From Dehalococcoidales bacterium (GTDB taxonomy: Bacteria; Chloroflexota; Dehalococcoidia; Dehalococcoidales; GCA-2688105), in contig DAOWJS010000054.1 of NCBI GenBank assembly GCA_030640255.1, positions 1-21,312 on the forward strand: a stretch of 21,312 nt of DNA. Reading direction: 5' to 3'. The notes beneath the pieces are model-generated. The model made no database searches. It was not told the origin of the DNA and saw nothing but the letters and a program-made list of their open reading frames with translations. Below, in pieces: positions 6,697 to 14,220 of the stretch (within the stretch, counting starts at the first letter, position 1; each line of letters opens with the position of its first letter). The translations under genes and the position numbers were made by a program.

Positions 6697-6971
6697 GCTG
6701 GTTTCCTTACCTCGTCCTCCTCAACGCCCAGGTCTCTAAGATAATCAATGGCATCCTGGACGGTTGCCATCTTCTCGGCTTCTTCATCCGATATCTCAAT
6801 TTTTCGTGTCGGGTTACTAAATTCCTCTTCTACAGTCATTATCAGTTCTACTAAGTCCAGAGAGTCAGCACCCAAATCATCACCAAAGCTAGCTGAGGGC
6901 ACTACCTCCTCCCCCTCTACCCCCAGCTGCTCGACAATTATCGCTTTCATCCGCTCAAAAATAGTTGCCAC
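6693..6971 (-). CDS. acpP: Acyl carrier protein
   Basis: A 92-residue acidic helical protein with the phosphopantetheine site GADSLDLVEL, Ser37 being the attachment residue. It carries growing acyl chains in fatty-acid synthesis and would partner the fabK and fabD products encoded upstream. It is about 12 residues longer than the usual ACP, with an acidic-to-basic tail (DLGVEEDEVRKPA). The segment 'EEFSNPTRKIEISDEEAEKM' is typical of helix II to III. GTG start, with a G-rich ribosome site about 7 bases upstream. It follows nusB by 26 bases and overlaps the HAD gene by 4. Confidence 0.95.
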   Translation of the reverse strand: MATIFERMKAIIVEQLGVEGEEVVPSASFGDDLGADSLDLVELIMTVEEEFSNPTRKIEISDEEAEKMATVQDAIDYLRDLGVEEDEVRKPA

Positions 6972-6997
6972 TTTCTAGCCCCCTTTACCATAACTTT

Positions 6998-7408
6998 TTA
7001 TCTACTAGCCACAGCGCTAACTGAGCCTAAAACTCCATTAACAAATTTGGATGAACTCTCACTGCCAAAGGTCTTGGCCAGCTCCACGGCTTCATTTATA
7101 GCTACCTTAACTGGCACTTTATTATCAAGTAAAATTTCAAATATTGCAAGCCTCAGGATATTCCTATCAACCGCCGGTATTTGTTCTATTGGCCAGGCAG
7201 GAGCAAAACTCTTAATACTATGGTCAATCTTCTCCTTATTCTGGACAACACCGCTCACCAGCTCACCAGTGAAGGCAGCATTTTCCTCAGATAACCTCCC
7301 CTCAGCCAGAAGCCGGGTTACCACCCCATCTACCTCATGCCCCACCGTGTCAATCTCATATAGTGCCTGGAGAGCCAGTGCCCTGGCTTTTCGCCGCGCC
7401 CCTGCCAT
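6998..7408 (-). CDS. nusB: Transcription antitermination factor NusB
   Basis: A 136-residue all-helical protein: ARRKARALALQALYEID at the start, then 'IEQIPAVDRNILRLAIFEI' and 'VAINEAVELAKTFGSESSSKFVNGVLG', quoted here in parts of a single conserved C-terminal half. NusB binds boxA RNA with NusE and prevents premature termination of rRNA transcription. I choose ATG at 7408, preceded by GGGGGA at 5-6 bases, over an upstream TTG at 7420 that would overlap that site. It heads a nusB-acpP-HAD unit with its own extended -10 promoter. Confidence 0.95.
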   Translation of the reverse strand: MAGARRKARALALQALYEIDTVGHEVDGVVTRLLAEGRLSEENAAFTGELVSGVVQNKEKIDHSIKSFAPAWPIEQIPAVDRNILRLAIFEILLDNKVPVKVAINEAVELAKTFGSESSSKFVNGVLGSVSAVASR

Positions 7409-7433
7409 AGATTCCCCCAAAAACTAAACCAAC

Positions 7434-7442
7434 ATTATAGCA
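7434..7442 (-). promoter_or_regulatory. Extended -10 promoter for nusB-acpP-HAD
   Basis: Minus-strand TGCTATAAT at 7442-7434, 26 bases before the nusB ATG. No convincing -35. Identical 9-mer to those before hicB and the radical SAM gene. Confidence 0.65.
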
Positions 7443-7509
7443 TACTAAGAATAGACTTTGCCCCTTCAAACTACCATTGATAAACAAGCTGGTCTATTGG
7501 CAAGCCCGT

Positions 7510-8448
7510 TCAACAAACTATACGCTTAACCGCCTCCGCATCCCCTATATTCAGGATTTCAACATCCCGGTTTATTCGCTTAACCAGACCGCTAAGCACT
7601 TTCCCTGGGCCTATCTCAATAAAGGTAGTAACCCCATCATTTATCATATACTCAACTGAGCGCTGCCACTGAATGCCATTACACAGCTGACTAAGCAGTT
7701 CTGCCTTCACTTCTTCAGCAGTAGTCAATGGCTGAGCGGTAGTGTTAGCTATAATAGGAACCATCGGTTGGTGAAAGGAAAGGGTAGCTACAAGCTCAGC
7801 CATACCATCAACCGCTGATTGCATCAATGGCGTATGAAAGGCACCGCTTACCGGTAAGGGGATGGTGCGATAAGCCCCTCTGTCTTTAGCTAATTCTGTA
7901 GCTTTAGCTAGGTTCTCCTTTGCCCCGCTGATTACCAGCTGCTCCGGGCAGTTAATATTAGCCATCAGGGTACCAGTTTCCTTACACACCTCAACCAACG
8001 AAGCTTCACTAAGCCCCATTACGGCCACCATACCCCCGGGCTGCTTCAGCCCGGCTTCATGCATCAACCGTCCCCTTTCCCGAGACAAATAGACCGTGGT
8101 GGCAAAATCAATCACCTCGGCAATTGCCAGCGCCGTATATTCACCAAGGCTATGACCAGCCACAAAAGCCGGGGGTGGTAACCCTCGGCTACCATCCACC
8201 TCATAGATAGCCTTTAAGCAGGCGAAACTGACGGTTACCAGCGCTGGTTGGGCATTAATAGTCTGACGAAGCTCTTCCTCGGGACCCTCAAAGCATAATC
8301 GGGACAGAGGAAAACCCAAAACCTCGTCAGCCTGTTTAAAGACAGCCTTGGCTGAGTCAAAATTATCATAAAGGTCACGACCCATGCCTACCCTCTGAGA
8401 ACCCTGTCCCGGGAAGATATAGGCTACCTTCATCGGCTCAGCCACCAT
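7510..8448 (-). CDS. fabD: Malonyl-CoA:ACP transacylase
   Basis: A 312-residue enzyme that moves malonyl groups from CoA to ACP for chain elongation. FPGQGSQ at 12-18, catalytic Ser100 in GHSLGEY, Arg in 'SRERGRLM' (122-129) and catalytic His205 in SGAFHTPLM are all visible. The N-terminus is about 5 residues longer than usual; an inner ATG at 8433 (MKVAYIFPGQ) is an alternative start. The start overlaps the fabK stop (TAATG), so they are coupled. Full length. Confidence 0.96.
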   Translation of the reverse strand: MVAEPMKVAYIFPGQGSQRVGMGRDLYDNFDSAKAVFKQADEVLGFPLSRLCFEGPEEELRQTINAQPALVTVSFACLKAIYEVDGSRGLPPPAFVAGHSLGEYTALAIAEVIDFATTVYLSRERGRLMHEAGLKQPGGMVAVMGLSEASLVEVCKETGTLMANINCPEQLVISGAKENLAKATELAKDRGAYRTIPLPVSGAFHTPLMQSAVDGMAELVATLSFHQPMVPIIANTTAQPLTTAEEVKAELLSQLCNGIQWQRSVEYMINDGVTTFIEIGPGKVLSGLVKRINRDVEILNIGDAEAVKRIVC

Positions 8449-9398
8449 TAATCCTCTGAATAGGAATTTTTAAGACCAGCAATTATTGCCTCAGCCTCGG
8501 TCATCATTTCATCTATAATAACCCTAACCGGTTTAATTTCCTTGATTAATCCGGCAACCTGTCCCGCTATTAGTGAGCCATTATCAAGGTTACCCTCAAT
8601 CGCACCCTGATAATACCTATTCATGCCAAACGATTCCAGTTCCTCTTTAGATACGCCCGCCTTTTCCATTTCCTCAAATTGCCGTGTCAGCCGGTTCTGC
8701 AAGCAACGCAGCGGGTGCCCGGTACTCTGTCCGCTAGCCACTGTAGACCGCTCGTGTGCCTGTAGAATCTTCTGCTTATATCCCGGGTGAGCAATACATT
8801 CCTCACTACAGACAAAGCGGGTTCCTATCTGAACCCCCTGAGCCCCCAGAGCCAGGGCAGCCGCCAAGCCTCGTCCGTCACCAATACCACCCGCCGCCAC
8901 TACCGGTATCTGGACGCCATCCACCACCTGAGGCACTAAAGCCATGGTGGTTACTTCCCCAATATGCCCCCCTGACTCCATACCTTCAGCCACCACAGCA
9001 TCCACACCGGCTCGCTCCAATCGCTTAGCCAGGGCAACGCTAGCCAATACCGGCATCACCTTTATCCCCGCCTGCTTAAATCTAGGAATGTAAACCCCAG
9101 GATTACCAGCGCCGGTGGTAACCACTGCCACCCTCTCTTCCAGAACTACATCCACCACCTGTTCAGCAAAGGGGGACATCAGCAGGATATTTACCCCAAA
9201 TGGCTTATCGGTTAGCTGCCTGGTTAAGCGTATTTGTTGTCTTACCCAATCTGGCTCGGAATTACCGGCGCCAATTATACCCAACCCGCCAGCATTAGAA
9301 ACCGCCGAGACAAGCTCAGCCGTGCCCAGATAAGCCATCCCCCCCTGAATAATCGGATATTCAATACCAAAGAGGTCGCAAATTGCAGTTTTGAGCAT
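8448..9398 (-). CDS. fabK: Enoyl-ACP reductase II (FMN-dependent)
   Basis: A 316-residue TIM-barrel flavoprotein that performs the last reduction of each fatty-acid elongation cycle. It opens with 'GIEYPIIQGGMAYLG', has the catalytic-region His145 in EGMESGGHIG, the FMN phosphate-binding 'AAGGIGDGRG' and the FabK-type C-terminal 'GSLIAGQVAG'. The nitronate monooxygenase family is related, but the position between rpmF and fabD supports FabK. ATG start with AAGGAAGG about 7 bases upstream. Only 13 bases separate it from rpmF. Confidence 0.93.
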   Translation of the reverse strand: MLKTAICDLFGIEYPIIQGGMAYLGTAELVSAVSNAGGLGIIGAGNSEPDWVRQQIRLTRQLTDKPFGVNILLMSPFAEQVVDVVLEERVAVVTTGAGNPGVYIPRFKQAGIKVMPVLASVALAKRLERAGVDAVVAEGMESGGHIGEVTTMALVPQVVDGVQIPVVAAGGIGDGRGLAAALALGAQGVQIGTRFVCSEECIAHPGYKQKILQAHERSTVASGQSTGHPLRCLQNRLTRQFEEMEKAGVSKEELESFGMNRYYQGAIEGNLDNGSLIAGQVAGLIKEIKPVRVIIDEMMTEAEAIIAGLKNSYSED

Positions 9399-9411
9399 GA
9401 TTCAACCTTCC

Positions 9412-9609
9412 TTATCCTGTCTTCTTCTCAGGGCTTTTAATCTCAATAACCTCCCTGCCCCCGTAGCTTCCACAGGTAGGACAAACATGGTGAGGCAGTT
9501 TAGGGCTATGGCATTGAGGGCAATAGTCTAAAGCCGGAGGGCTAACCCCCAAATGACCACGCCTCTTCCCCTGACGCGCCTTAGCGTATTTTCGCTTTGG
9601 TAAAGCCAT
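9412..9609 (-). CDS. rpmF: Large ribosomal subunit protein bL32
   Basis: A 65-residue basic protein starting MALPKRKYAKARQGKRR. Two Cys pairs (C30, C33 and C43, C46) form a zinc ribbon, so this is the zinc-binding 'C+' form. The family usually follows DUF177, as here. The C-terminal tail KSPEKKTG extends slightly. Confidence 0.96.
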   Translation of the reverse strand: MALPKRKYAKARQGKRRGHLGVSPPALDYCPQCHSPKLPHHVCPTCGSYGGREVIEIKSPEKKTG

Positions 9610-9677
9610 AATTTACTCGTTCCTTTCTCCTCTTTTATCACTACATCACTAGCTTAAGCCAATTTATTCAACTTAGA

Positions 9678-10157
9678 CTAGCCCGAGCCTGTCCCCTGAG
9701 GCAAGCAACCGCAAGGTCCCTGATTAAGGTTATGACCGCAAATAGGGCATAACCCAGCACAGTCCTCACCACAAAGCGGCTTCATAGGGATAGCCAGTAG
9801 CGCATACTGACGTATTGCCTCGGTTAAATCAAGAATGTGATGCTCATCAATAATAAACCATCCCGGCTCCTCAGGCAAGGGCAGCGAAGCACCACTAACT
9901 ACGTCCGTAGTTGGGAAATACTCCTCTTCAATATCCAGACTCAGCGGACAACTAAACAAACTCAAACAGCGGCTGCAGGTAACTTCAACCTCAGTGTGTA
10001 GTCTAGCCTTAGCCAGGATGCCCCGGTTAGTCCGTGTCAACCTAACCTCACCCTGAACCAGGCGGCTACCACCAGCAATATCAACCACCTCACTCACCTC
10101 ATAGTTTCGCACTGACCCTATAGGTTCCTTAAGCTGCTGAGATACATTTATCCGCAT
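9678..10157 (-). CDS. DUF177 / YceD family protein
   Basis: A 159-residue protein of the family that almost always precedes rpmF and, in plants and bacteria, is linked to 23S rRNA accumulation. Cys residues sit at 61 and 64 (CSRC), and 129, 133, 137 and 140 (CGEDCAGLCPICG), then 149 and 151 near the C-terminus, suggesting zinc binding. The acidic 'DIEEEYFP' segment is typical. The ATG is preceded by GGGAGG only about 2 bases away and another GGAGG about 9 bases away. First gene of the DUF177-rpmF-fabK-fabD unit. Confidence 0.9.
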   Translation of the reverse strand: MRINVSQQLKEPIGSVRNYEVSEVVDIAGGSRLVQGEVRLTRTNRGILAKARLHTEVEVTCSRCLSLFSCPLSLDIEEEYFPTTDVVSGASLPLPEEPGWFIIDEHHILDLTEAIRQYALLAIPMKPLCGEDCAGLCPICGHNLNQGPCGCLPQGTGSG

Positions 10158-10195
10158 TACCTCCCGCCTCCGCTCCCGCTGAAGTTAACTTTTTT

Positions 10196-10225
10196 ATATA
10201 AGCAGAGCCACACACCTACTGTCAA
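10196..10225 (-). promoter_or_regulatory. Promoter for DUF177-rpmF-fabK-fabD
   Basis: Minus-strand TTGACA (10225-10220), 18 bases, then TTATAT (10201-10196) preceded by TGC. About 39 bases before the DUF177 ATG. Confidence 0.6.
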
Positions 10226-10238
10226 GCCAAAAATCAGG

Positions 10239-10268
10239 TTGACAAGGCAAACCGAGGCAAACTATAAT
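10239..10268 (+). promoter_or_regulatory. Consensus promoter for the RAM-domain gene
   Basis: Perfect -35 TTGACA (10239-10244) and perfect -10 TATAAT (10263-10268), 18 bases apart. It is back-to-back with the DUF177 promoter; the two -35 boxes are 13 bases apart. The leader to the GTG is about 83 bases. Confidence 0.8.
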
Positions 10269-10358
10269 TAAGTTGGTTTCATTATCAATCCCTGCATATT
10301 AACGAACCGGGGCGAGGGCAACCACAAGTAGTAGCTCGGCAGAAGGGAGGTGAATTCA

Positions 10359-10598
10359 GTGGCAGCCAAGGCTTTTATTCTAATTGAGACCACGGTGGGT
10401 AAAAATAAGGAGGTGGTGGCGGCTCTCAGACAGCTACAAGGAGTGAAATCGGTTGATACTGTAACCGGACCCTATGATATTATTGCCATAGCAGAAAGAG
10501 AAACCCTCAATGATATCGGCGACCTAGTTACCGGGAAAATCCACCCTATCGCTGGCATTTCCCGAACGGTAACCTGCCTGGCAATATGGGCTGACTAA
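10359..10598 (+). CDS. Stand-alone Lrp/AsnC-type RAM (ligand-binding) domain protein
   Basis: A 79-residue protein with only the RAM effector/oligomerisation domain of Lrp/AsnC regulators: 'AFILIETTVGKNKEVVAALR', GPYDIIAIAE, then 'GISRTVTCLAIWAD'. The DNA-binding HTH is absent and there is no open frame for one upstream, so it cannot act as a usual repressor by itself. It may bind amino acids or assemble with full-length Lrp proteins. I choose GTG at 10359 with AAGGGAGGTGA (10343-10353) before it; the upstream GTG at 10350 overlaps this site. Very strong promoter and ribosome site suggest high expression. Monocistronic, tail to tail with ispH. Confidence 0.85.
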   Translation: MAAKAFILIETTVGKNKEVVAALRQLQGVKSVDTVTGPYDIIAIAERETLNDIGDLVTGKIHPIAGISRTVTCLAIWAD

Positions 10599-10603
10599 AC
10601 CGG

Positions 10604-11491
10604 TTATACTCCGGATTTCAAATCTGAATAAGCCAGGGCCTCTAGCCTCATCAATACATCATCTATAGTTTCCTCGGCGGTAGAAGCTCCAGCAGTTATC
10701 CCGATATAAGACCGACCGTGAAACCAAGATGGTTGAATCTCCTCAGCAGTTTCAACCAGATAGGTCTTAGTCGCCGTAGAACACAACCCGGCAAGGCGAC
10801 TGGTATTAGCACTGGTATGACCGCCGACAACAAGCATCAAATCCACCCTATTAGCCAGCTCAAGGGCAGCTGCCTGCCGTTGCCTAATATCGTGACAGAT
10901 GGTATCAATAACCCGTAGCTCAGAGTCTTTAGTCAAGGCAGAATCAATAAGCTTCTTCACAAATTCGGTAAAACGGGCTGGTACCTGGGTCGTCTGGGAT
11001 AGAATACCCAAACGGCGAGGTAAATGGTCTAAGGTGGCGATAAACCCCTCATCTAGAGCCGCCACTCCCCTACCATCAGCCCAGCCAAGAACACCCCTGA
11101 CCTCAGCGTGGTCAGCATCACCATATATAATAACAAAGAAGCCTGACCTGGCTAATCTACGAGCGGCTACCTGCGCCCGATGAACAAAGGGACAGGTAGT
11201 ATTAATTATGTTAATACGCCGAGCCCGAAGTTCTTTCTCCAGCTGAGGGTTCACCCCATGAGCGCCAATGGCTACCGTATCGCCCTGTATATCATCCACG
11301 CCCCGAGCCAACCTGATGCCCTCCCCGGCTAATCTTTGTAATACCTGCTGGTTATGTACTACCGCCTCTAGTGTTTCCACACCCCCGCGCTCGCGGGCAA
11401 CCTTCTCCAGGATATCAATGGCTCGCTTAACCCCGAAACAAAACCCTATCCCCGCCGCCTTTTCAATCTTCAATGCCACTGGTTTCCCCAC
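10604..11491 (-). CDS. ispH: 4-Hydroxy-3-methylbut-2-enyl diphosphate reductase
   Basis: A 295-residue 4Fe-4S enzyme making IPP and DMAPP in the last MEP-pathway step. Cluster ligands are visible: Cys18 in GFCFGVKRAI, Cys100 in TTCPFV and Cys199 in DTICHDIRQRQ. Substrate-binding His are at 47 and 128 (GDADHAEV, where the family usually has HPEV). It overlaps the end of plsC by 29 bases with a GTG start at 11491 lacking a clear ribosome site; GTG at 11479 is an alternative, with GGGG about 7 bases before it. No fused S1 domain. Confidence 0.95.
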   Translation of the reverse strand: MGKPVALKIEKAAGIGFCFGVKRAIDILEKVARERGGVETLEAVVHNQQVLQRLAGEGIRLARGVDDIQGDTVAIGAHGVNPQLEKELRARRINIINTTCPFVHRAQVAARRLARSGFFVIIYGDADHAEVRGVLGWADGRGVAALDEGFIATLDHLPRRLGILSQTTQVPARFTEFVKKLIDSALTKDSELRVIDTICHDIRQRQAAALELANRVDLMLVVGGHTSANTSRLAGLCSTATKTYLVETAEEIQPSWFHGRSYIGITAGASTAEETIDDVLMRLEALAYSDLKSGV

Positions 11492-12128
11492 TCAGCTCAG
11501 CGTAATTCCCCTGATACTCGGGGGGGAGAAGTTTAGCTATGTGGCTCATTATAGAATAGGTAAGCTCAGCCCGTTTTTCCTTGGGCAATCTACCACTAGC
11601 CGACGGCGGATAGAAAGGATGACCAATATTAACCCTTACCTGAGGGCGACGTAACATCCAGGTTAAACCCTTAATCTTTTCTGCCCCACTGATACCCACC
11701 GGAAGAACTAAAGCACCACTACGCAAGGCTATTAGCGCCGAGCCGAGAAAAGCCGGCTGAAGTTGATTGTTCTGGCTCCGTCTTCCCTCAGGGAACACGA
11801 CTAAGACTTGACCTTCAGCCAGAACCTGGTTCGCCTGGTTAAATGCCTTCCTATCTATTCGCCCTCGGCACACCGGAAAGGCACCAAAGTTACGCATAAA
11901 AAATCTGGAGAATGGGGCACGGAATAGCTCCTCCTTAGCCATAAATGCCACTTTTCGGCTAAGGCTGGCACCAATCAGAACCGGGTCAGCTAGATTAATA
12001 TGATTAGCCACAATGAGCAAGGGGCCCTGACCAGAGACGTTCTCCTTGCCCTTGACCTGCCACTGAGTCAGGAGGAGTAGCAGCATCCTAATTACTAGTC
12101 GGCAAACATAATAAAACCCGGGTATCAC
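11463..12128 (-). CDS. plsC: 1-Acyl-sn-glycerol-3-phosphate acyltransferase (PlsC family)
   Basis: A 221-residue membrane-associated acyltransferase that adds the second acyl chain to lysophosphatidate. A hydrophobic segment spans about 8-21. The NHx4D motif is NHINLAD (Asn42 to Asp48), and the phosphate-binding motif FPEGRRSQ (112-119) has Arg where FPEGTRS is usual. A third block is 'GALVLPVGISGAEKI'. GTG start with GGAGG about 4 bases upstream. It overlaps ispH by 29 bases, so the two are one unit with plsC first. Confidence 0.9.
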   Translation of the reverse strand: MIPGFYYVCRLVIRMLLLLLTQWQVKGKENVSGQGPLLIVANHINLADPVLIGASLSRKVAFMAKEELFRAPFSRFFMRNFGAFPVCRGRIDRKAFNQANQVLAEGQVLVVFPEGRRSQNNQLQPAFLGSALIALRSGALVLPVGISGAEKIKGLTWMLRRPQVRVNIGHPFYPPSASGRLPKEKRAELTYSIMSHIAKLLPPEYQGNYAELSGETSGIED

Positions 12129-12165
12129 TTTGCCTCCACACCAGAGGAAATTAGCATTGTTATAA

Positions 12166-12194
12166 ATTATACCCTACGGCCAAGGTAAAGACAA
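12166..12194 (-). promoter_or_regulatory. Promoter for plsC-ispH
   Basis: Minus-strand TTGTCT (12194-12189), 17 bases, TATAAT (12171-12166). Lies 38 bases before the plsC start. Confidence 0.65.
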
Positions 12195-12197
12195 AGC

Positions 12198-12226
12198 TTG
12201 ATTAAACTTAGCTTTTATCTCATAAT
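12198..12226 (+). promoter_or_regulatory. Promoter for the aldolase-kinase pair
   Basis: TTGATT (12198-12203), 17 bases, CATAAT (12221-12226). Back-to-back with the plsC promoter: only three bases separate the -35 boxes, so the two polymerases would compete. Confidence 0.65.
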
Positions 12227-12241
12227 ACCAAGGGTTAAAGC

Positions 12242-13237
12242 ATGAAAAGGTTAAGCATTGGTAAGATAAGAGGTCTGCAACAGATTGCCAATTCAGATGG
12301 CATCTTTACTATATGCGCTATGGACCACCGAGGGTCTTTACGCAGGATGATTGATGAAGAGAATCCAGCCGAGGTCAGCTATGAAGAAATGGTTAAGCAT
12401 AAGCTAGAGCTGTGCTCCAGCCTGGCTAACCACGCCAGTGCTGTGCTTCTTGACCCCATATTTGGGGCGGCTCAATGTATTAGCCATGGTATCCTACCCA
12501 AAAATACCGGGCTCCTGATTAGTATAGAAGCCACTGGCTACCATGGTGGAAAGGAACGCCGCCTGACTAATTTACTAGACAACTGGAATGTGGATAAGAT
12601 TAAGCGAATGGGCGGCTCAGCAGTAAAAATTCTGGTCTATTATCGACCCGATTTGACGGAACTAGCCAGTAAGCAATTGAACACGGTTAATATGGTAGCC
12701 AGAGAATGTATAAAATATGACCTCCCCTTCTTCGTAGAACCGATGAACTATCCCGTAGGTAACGAAATTAATAATCCCCAGGAGTTTGCCGCTCTAAAAG
12801 AACAGCTAATAATTAAAACTGCCCAGGAGATTACCGCCCTACCCATAGATGTGCTAAAGGCCGAGTTTCCCGCTGACCTACACTATAAACAGGACAAGCC
12901 TGAGCTCATCAACCTCTGTCGCCAGTTAGACACATCATCTCAGGTGCCATGGGTTATCCTAAGCGCCGGTGTTGACTTCGAACTTTTTTGCCAACAGGTA
13001 GAAATTGCCTGCCAGGCAGGGGCATCAGGCTTTCTGGGCGGTCGGGCTATCTGGCAAGAGGCAATGCTTATTGATGATGCCCGACAAAGGACTCAATATC
13101 TATCAACAGTAGCCGCCGACAGGCTAAAAAGACTAACCGAGATAGCTAATAAGTACGCTGTGCCCTGGTATAAGAAGCTCGGGGTAACCGCCCAGGAGCT
13201 GACGCCCATTTCAAAAAGGTGGTATCAAGAATACTAA
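12242..13237 (+). CDS. LacD-like class I ketose-bisphosphate aldolase
   Basis: A 331-residue TIM barrel of the DeoC/LacD family. It resembles tagatose-1,6-bisphosphate aldolase: 'CAMDHRGSL' (25-33), the Schiff-base lysine Lys206 in DVLKAEFP, and 'LSAGVDFELF'. LacD enzymes split tagatose- or fructose-1,6-bisphosphate into DHAP and glyceraldehyde-3-P. Sulfofructose-1-P aldolase is a near relative, so the substrate is uncertain. ATG start with AAGGG about 7 bases upstream. The next gene, 17 bases on, is a sugar-phosphate kinase that would supply its bisphosphate substrate. Confidence 0.83.
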   Translation: MKRLSIGKIRGLQQIANSDGIFTICAMDHRGSLRRMIDEENPAEVSYEEMVKHKLELCSSLANHASAVLLDPIFGAAQCISHGILPKNTGLLISIEATGYHGGKERRLTNLLDNWNVDKIKRMGGSAVKILVYYRPDLTELASKQLNTVNMVARECIKYDLPFFVEPMNYPVGNEINNPQEFAALKEQLIIKTAQEITALPIDVLKAEFPADLHYKQDKPELINLCRQLDTSSQVPWVILSAGVDFELFCQQVEIACQAGASGFLGGRAIWQEAMLIDDARQRTQYLSTVAADRLKRLTEIANKYAVPWYKKLGVTAQELTPISKRWYQEY

Positions 13238-13254
13238 AGTCGGAGGAGGGGGCT

Positions 13255-14220
13255 ATGATTGCTACCATTACCCTCAATCCCACCATGGATAGGACTATTA
13301 CCGTTCACGGACTGGTATTGGATGAAGCCAACCGATGGACAAATTTGCGTCTCTATGCCGGCGGTAAAGGCATAGACGTATCACGCGCCATCCATGAGAT
13401 GGGTGGCAAAACTGTTGCCTACGGATTCATTGGTGGTGACACCGGCCGGACCGTAGAAATATTGCTTGACGAGGAAGGTGTGTCCTTCAGCTTTACCCCT
13501 ATTGGGCGGGAAACGCGCACCAACTTTATCATCACTGATACTAAAACCTCTAGGCAAACCAGGATTTACGCCCCAGGTCCATATATCTCAAAAAAGGAAC
13601 TAGGGAGGTTCTTCAGGAAAATGAGGCAAATGGAACCACCAGATTTAATAGTGGCTGGCGGCAGTGTACCACCTGGCATTCCGGCTAATATTTATTACGA
13701 TATAGTTACCGAGTGTAAAGGCTTCGGGATAAGAAGTATCCTGGATTCTGAAGGTCAATGGTTAATGGAGGGTATAAGAGCTGAACCCTACCTCATTAAA
13801 CCTAACGTCCGCGAGGCTGAGGGGCTGCTTAATACCGAACTCCCTACTGAAGAAGCCATCATTAAGGCAGCCCTTAACCTGGTTGAGATGAATATTGAGA
13901 TAGCGGTCATCTCCCGAGGTAAGGATGGTATTATTGCCGCCACCAAGGAGAGAATTGTTAAGGCAGTCCCACCCCCGGTAAAGGTACGAAGTGCTGTAGG
14001 CGCCGGCGATTGCACCATAGCTGGACTCGCCCTAAAGCTAGCCAAGGGAGAGCCCCTAACTGAAGCCTGCCGATTGGCAGCCGCCATGGGTACTGCCGCC
14101 GTACTAACCCCCGGCACCGAACTGGCTCACAGAGCTGATGTAGAAGAACTGCTCCCCCAAGTCGAGGTCTCGGAGACAACTACCAAGCCGAGAGCTAAAA
14201 CCTACTTCACTGCTCCTTGA
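13255..14220 (+). CDS. PfkB-family hexose-phosphate kinase (1-phosphofructokinase / LacC-like)
   Basis: A 321-residue ribokinase-fold kinase. It begins MIATITLNPTMDRTI, carries the substrate-binding 'LYAGGKGIDVSRAI' (34-47) and the anion-hole motif GAGDCTIAG with catalytic Asp252. Likely phosphorylates fructose-1-P, fructose-6-P or tagatose-6-P to a bisphosphate that the preceding aldolase cleaves. ATG at 13255 is chosen because GGAGGAGGGGG (13242-13252) is directly upstream; the frame is open further back but without such a site. The last 14 bases overlap the convergent macrodomain gene. Confidence 0.87.
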   Translation: MIATITLNPTMDRTITVHGLVLDEANRWTNLRLYAGGKGIDVSRAIHEMGGKTVAYGFIGGDTGRTVEILLDEEGVSFSFTPIGRETRTNFIITDTKTSRQTRIYAPGPYISKKELGRFFRKMRQMEPPDLIVAGGSVPPGIPANIYYDIVTECKGFGIRSILDSEGQWLMEGIRAEPYLIKPNVREAEGLLNTELPTEEAIIKAALNLVEMNIEIAVISRGKDGIIAATKERIVKAVPPPVKVRSAVGAGDCTIAGLALKLAKGEPLTEACRLAAAMGTAAVLTPGTELAHRADVEELLPQVEVSETTTKPRAKTYFTAP

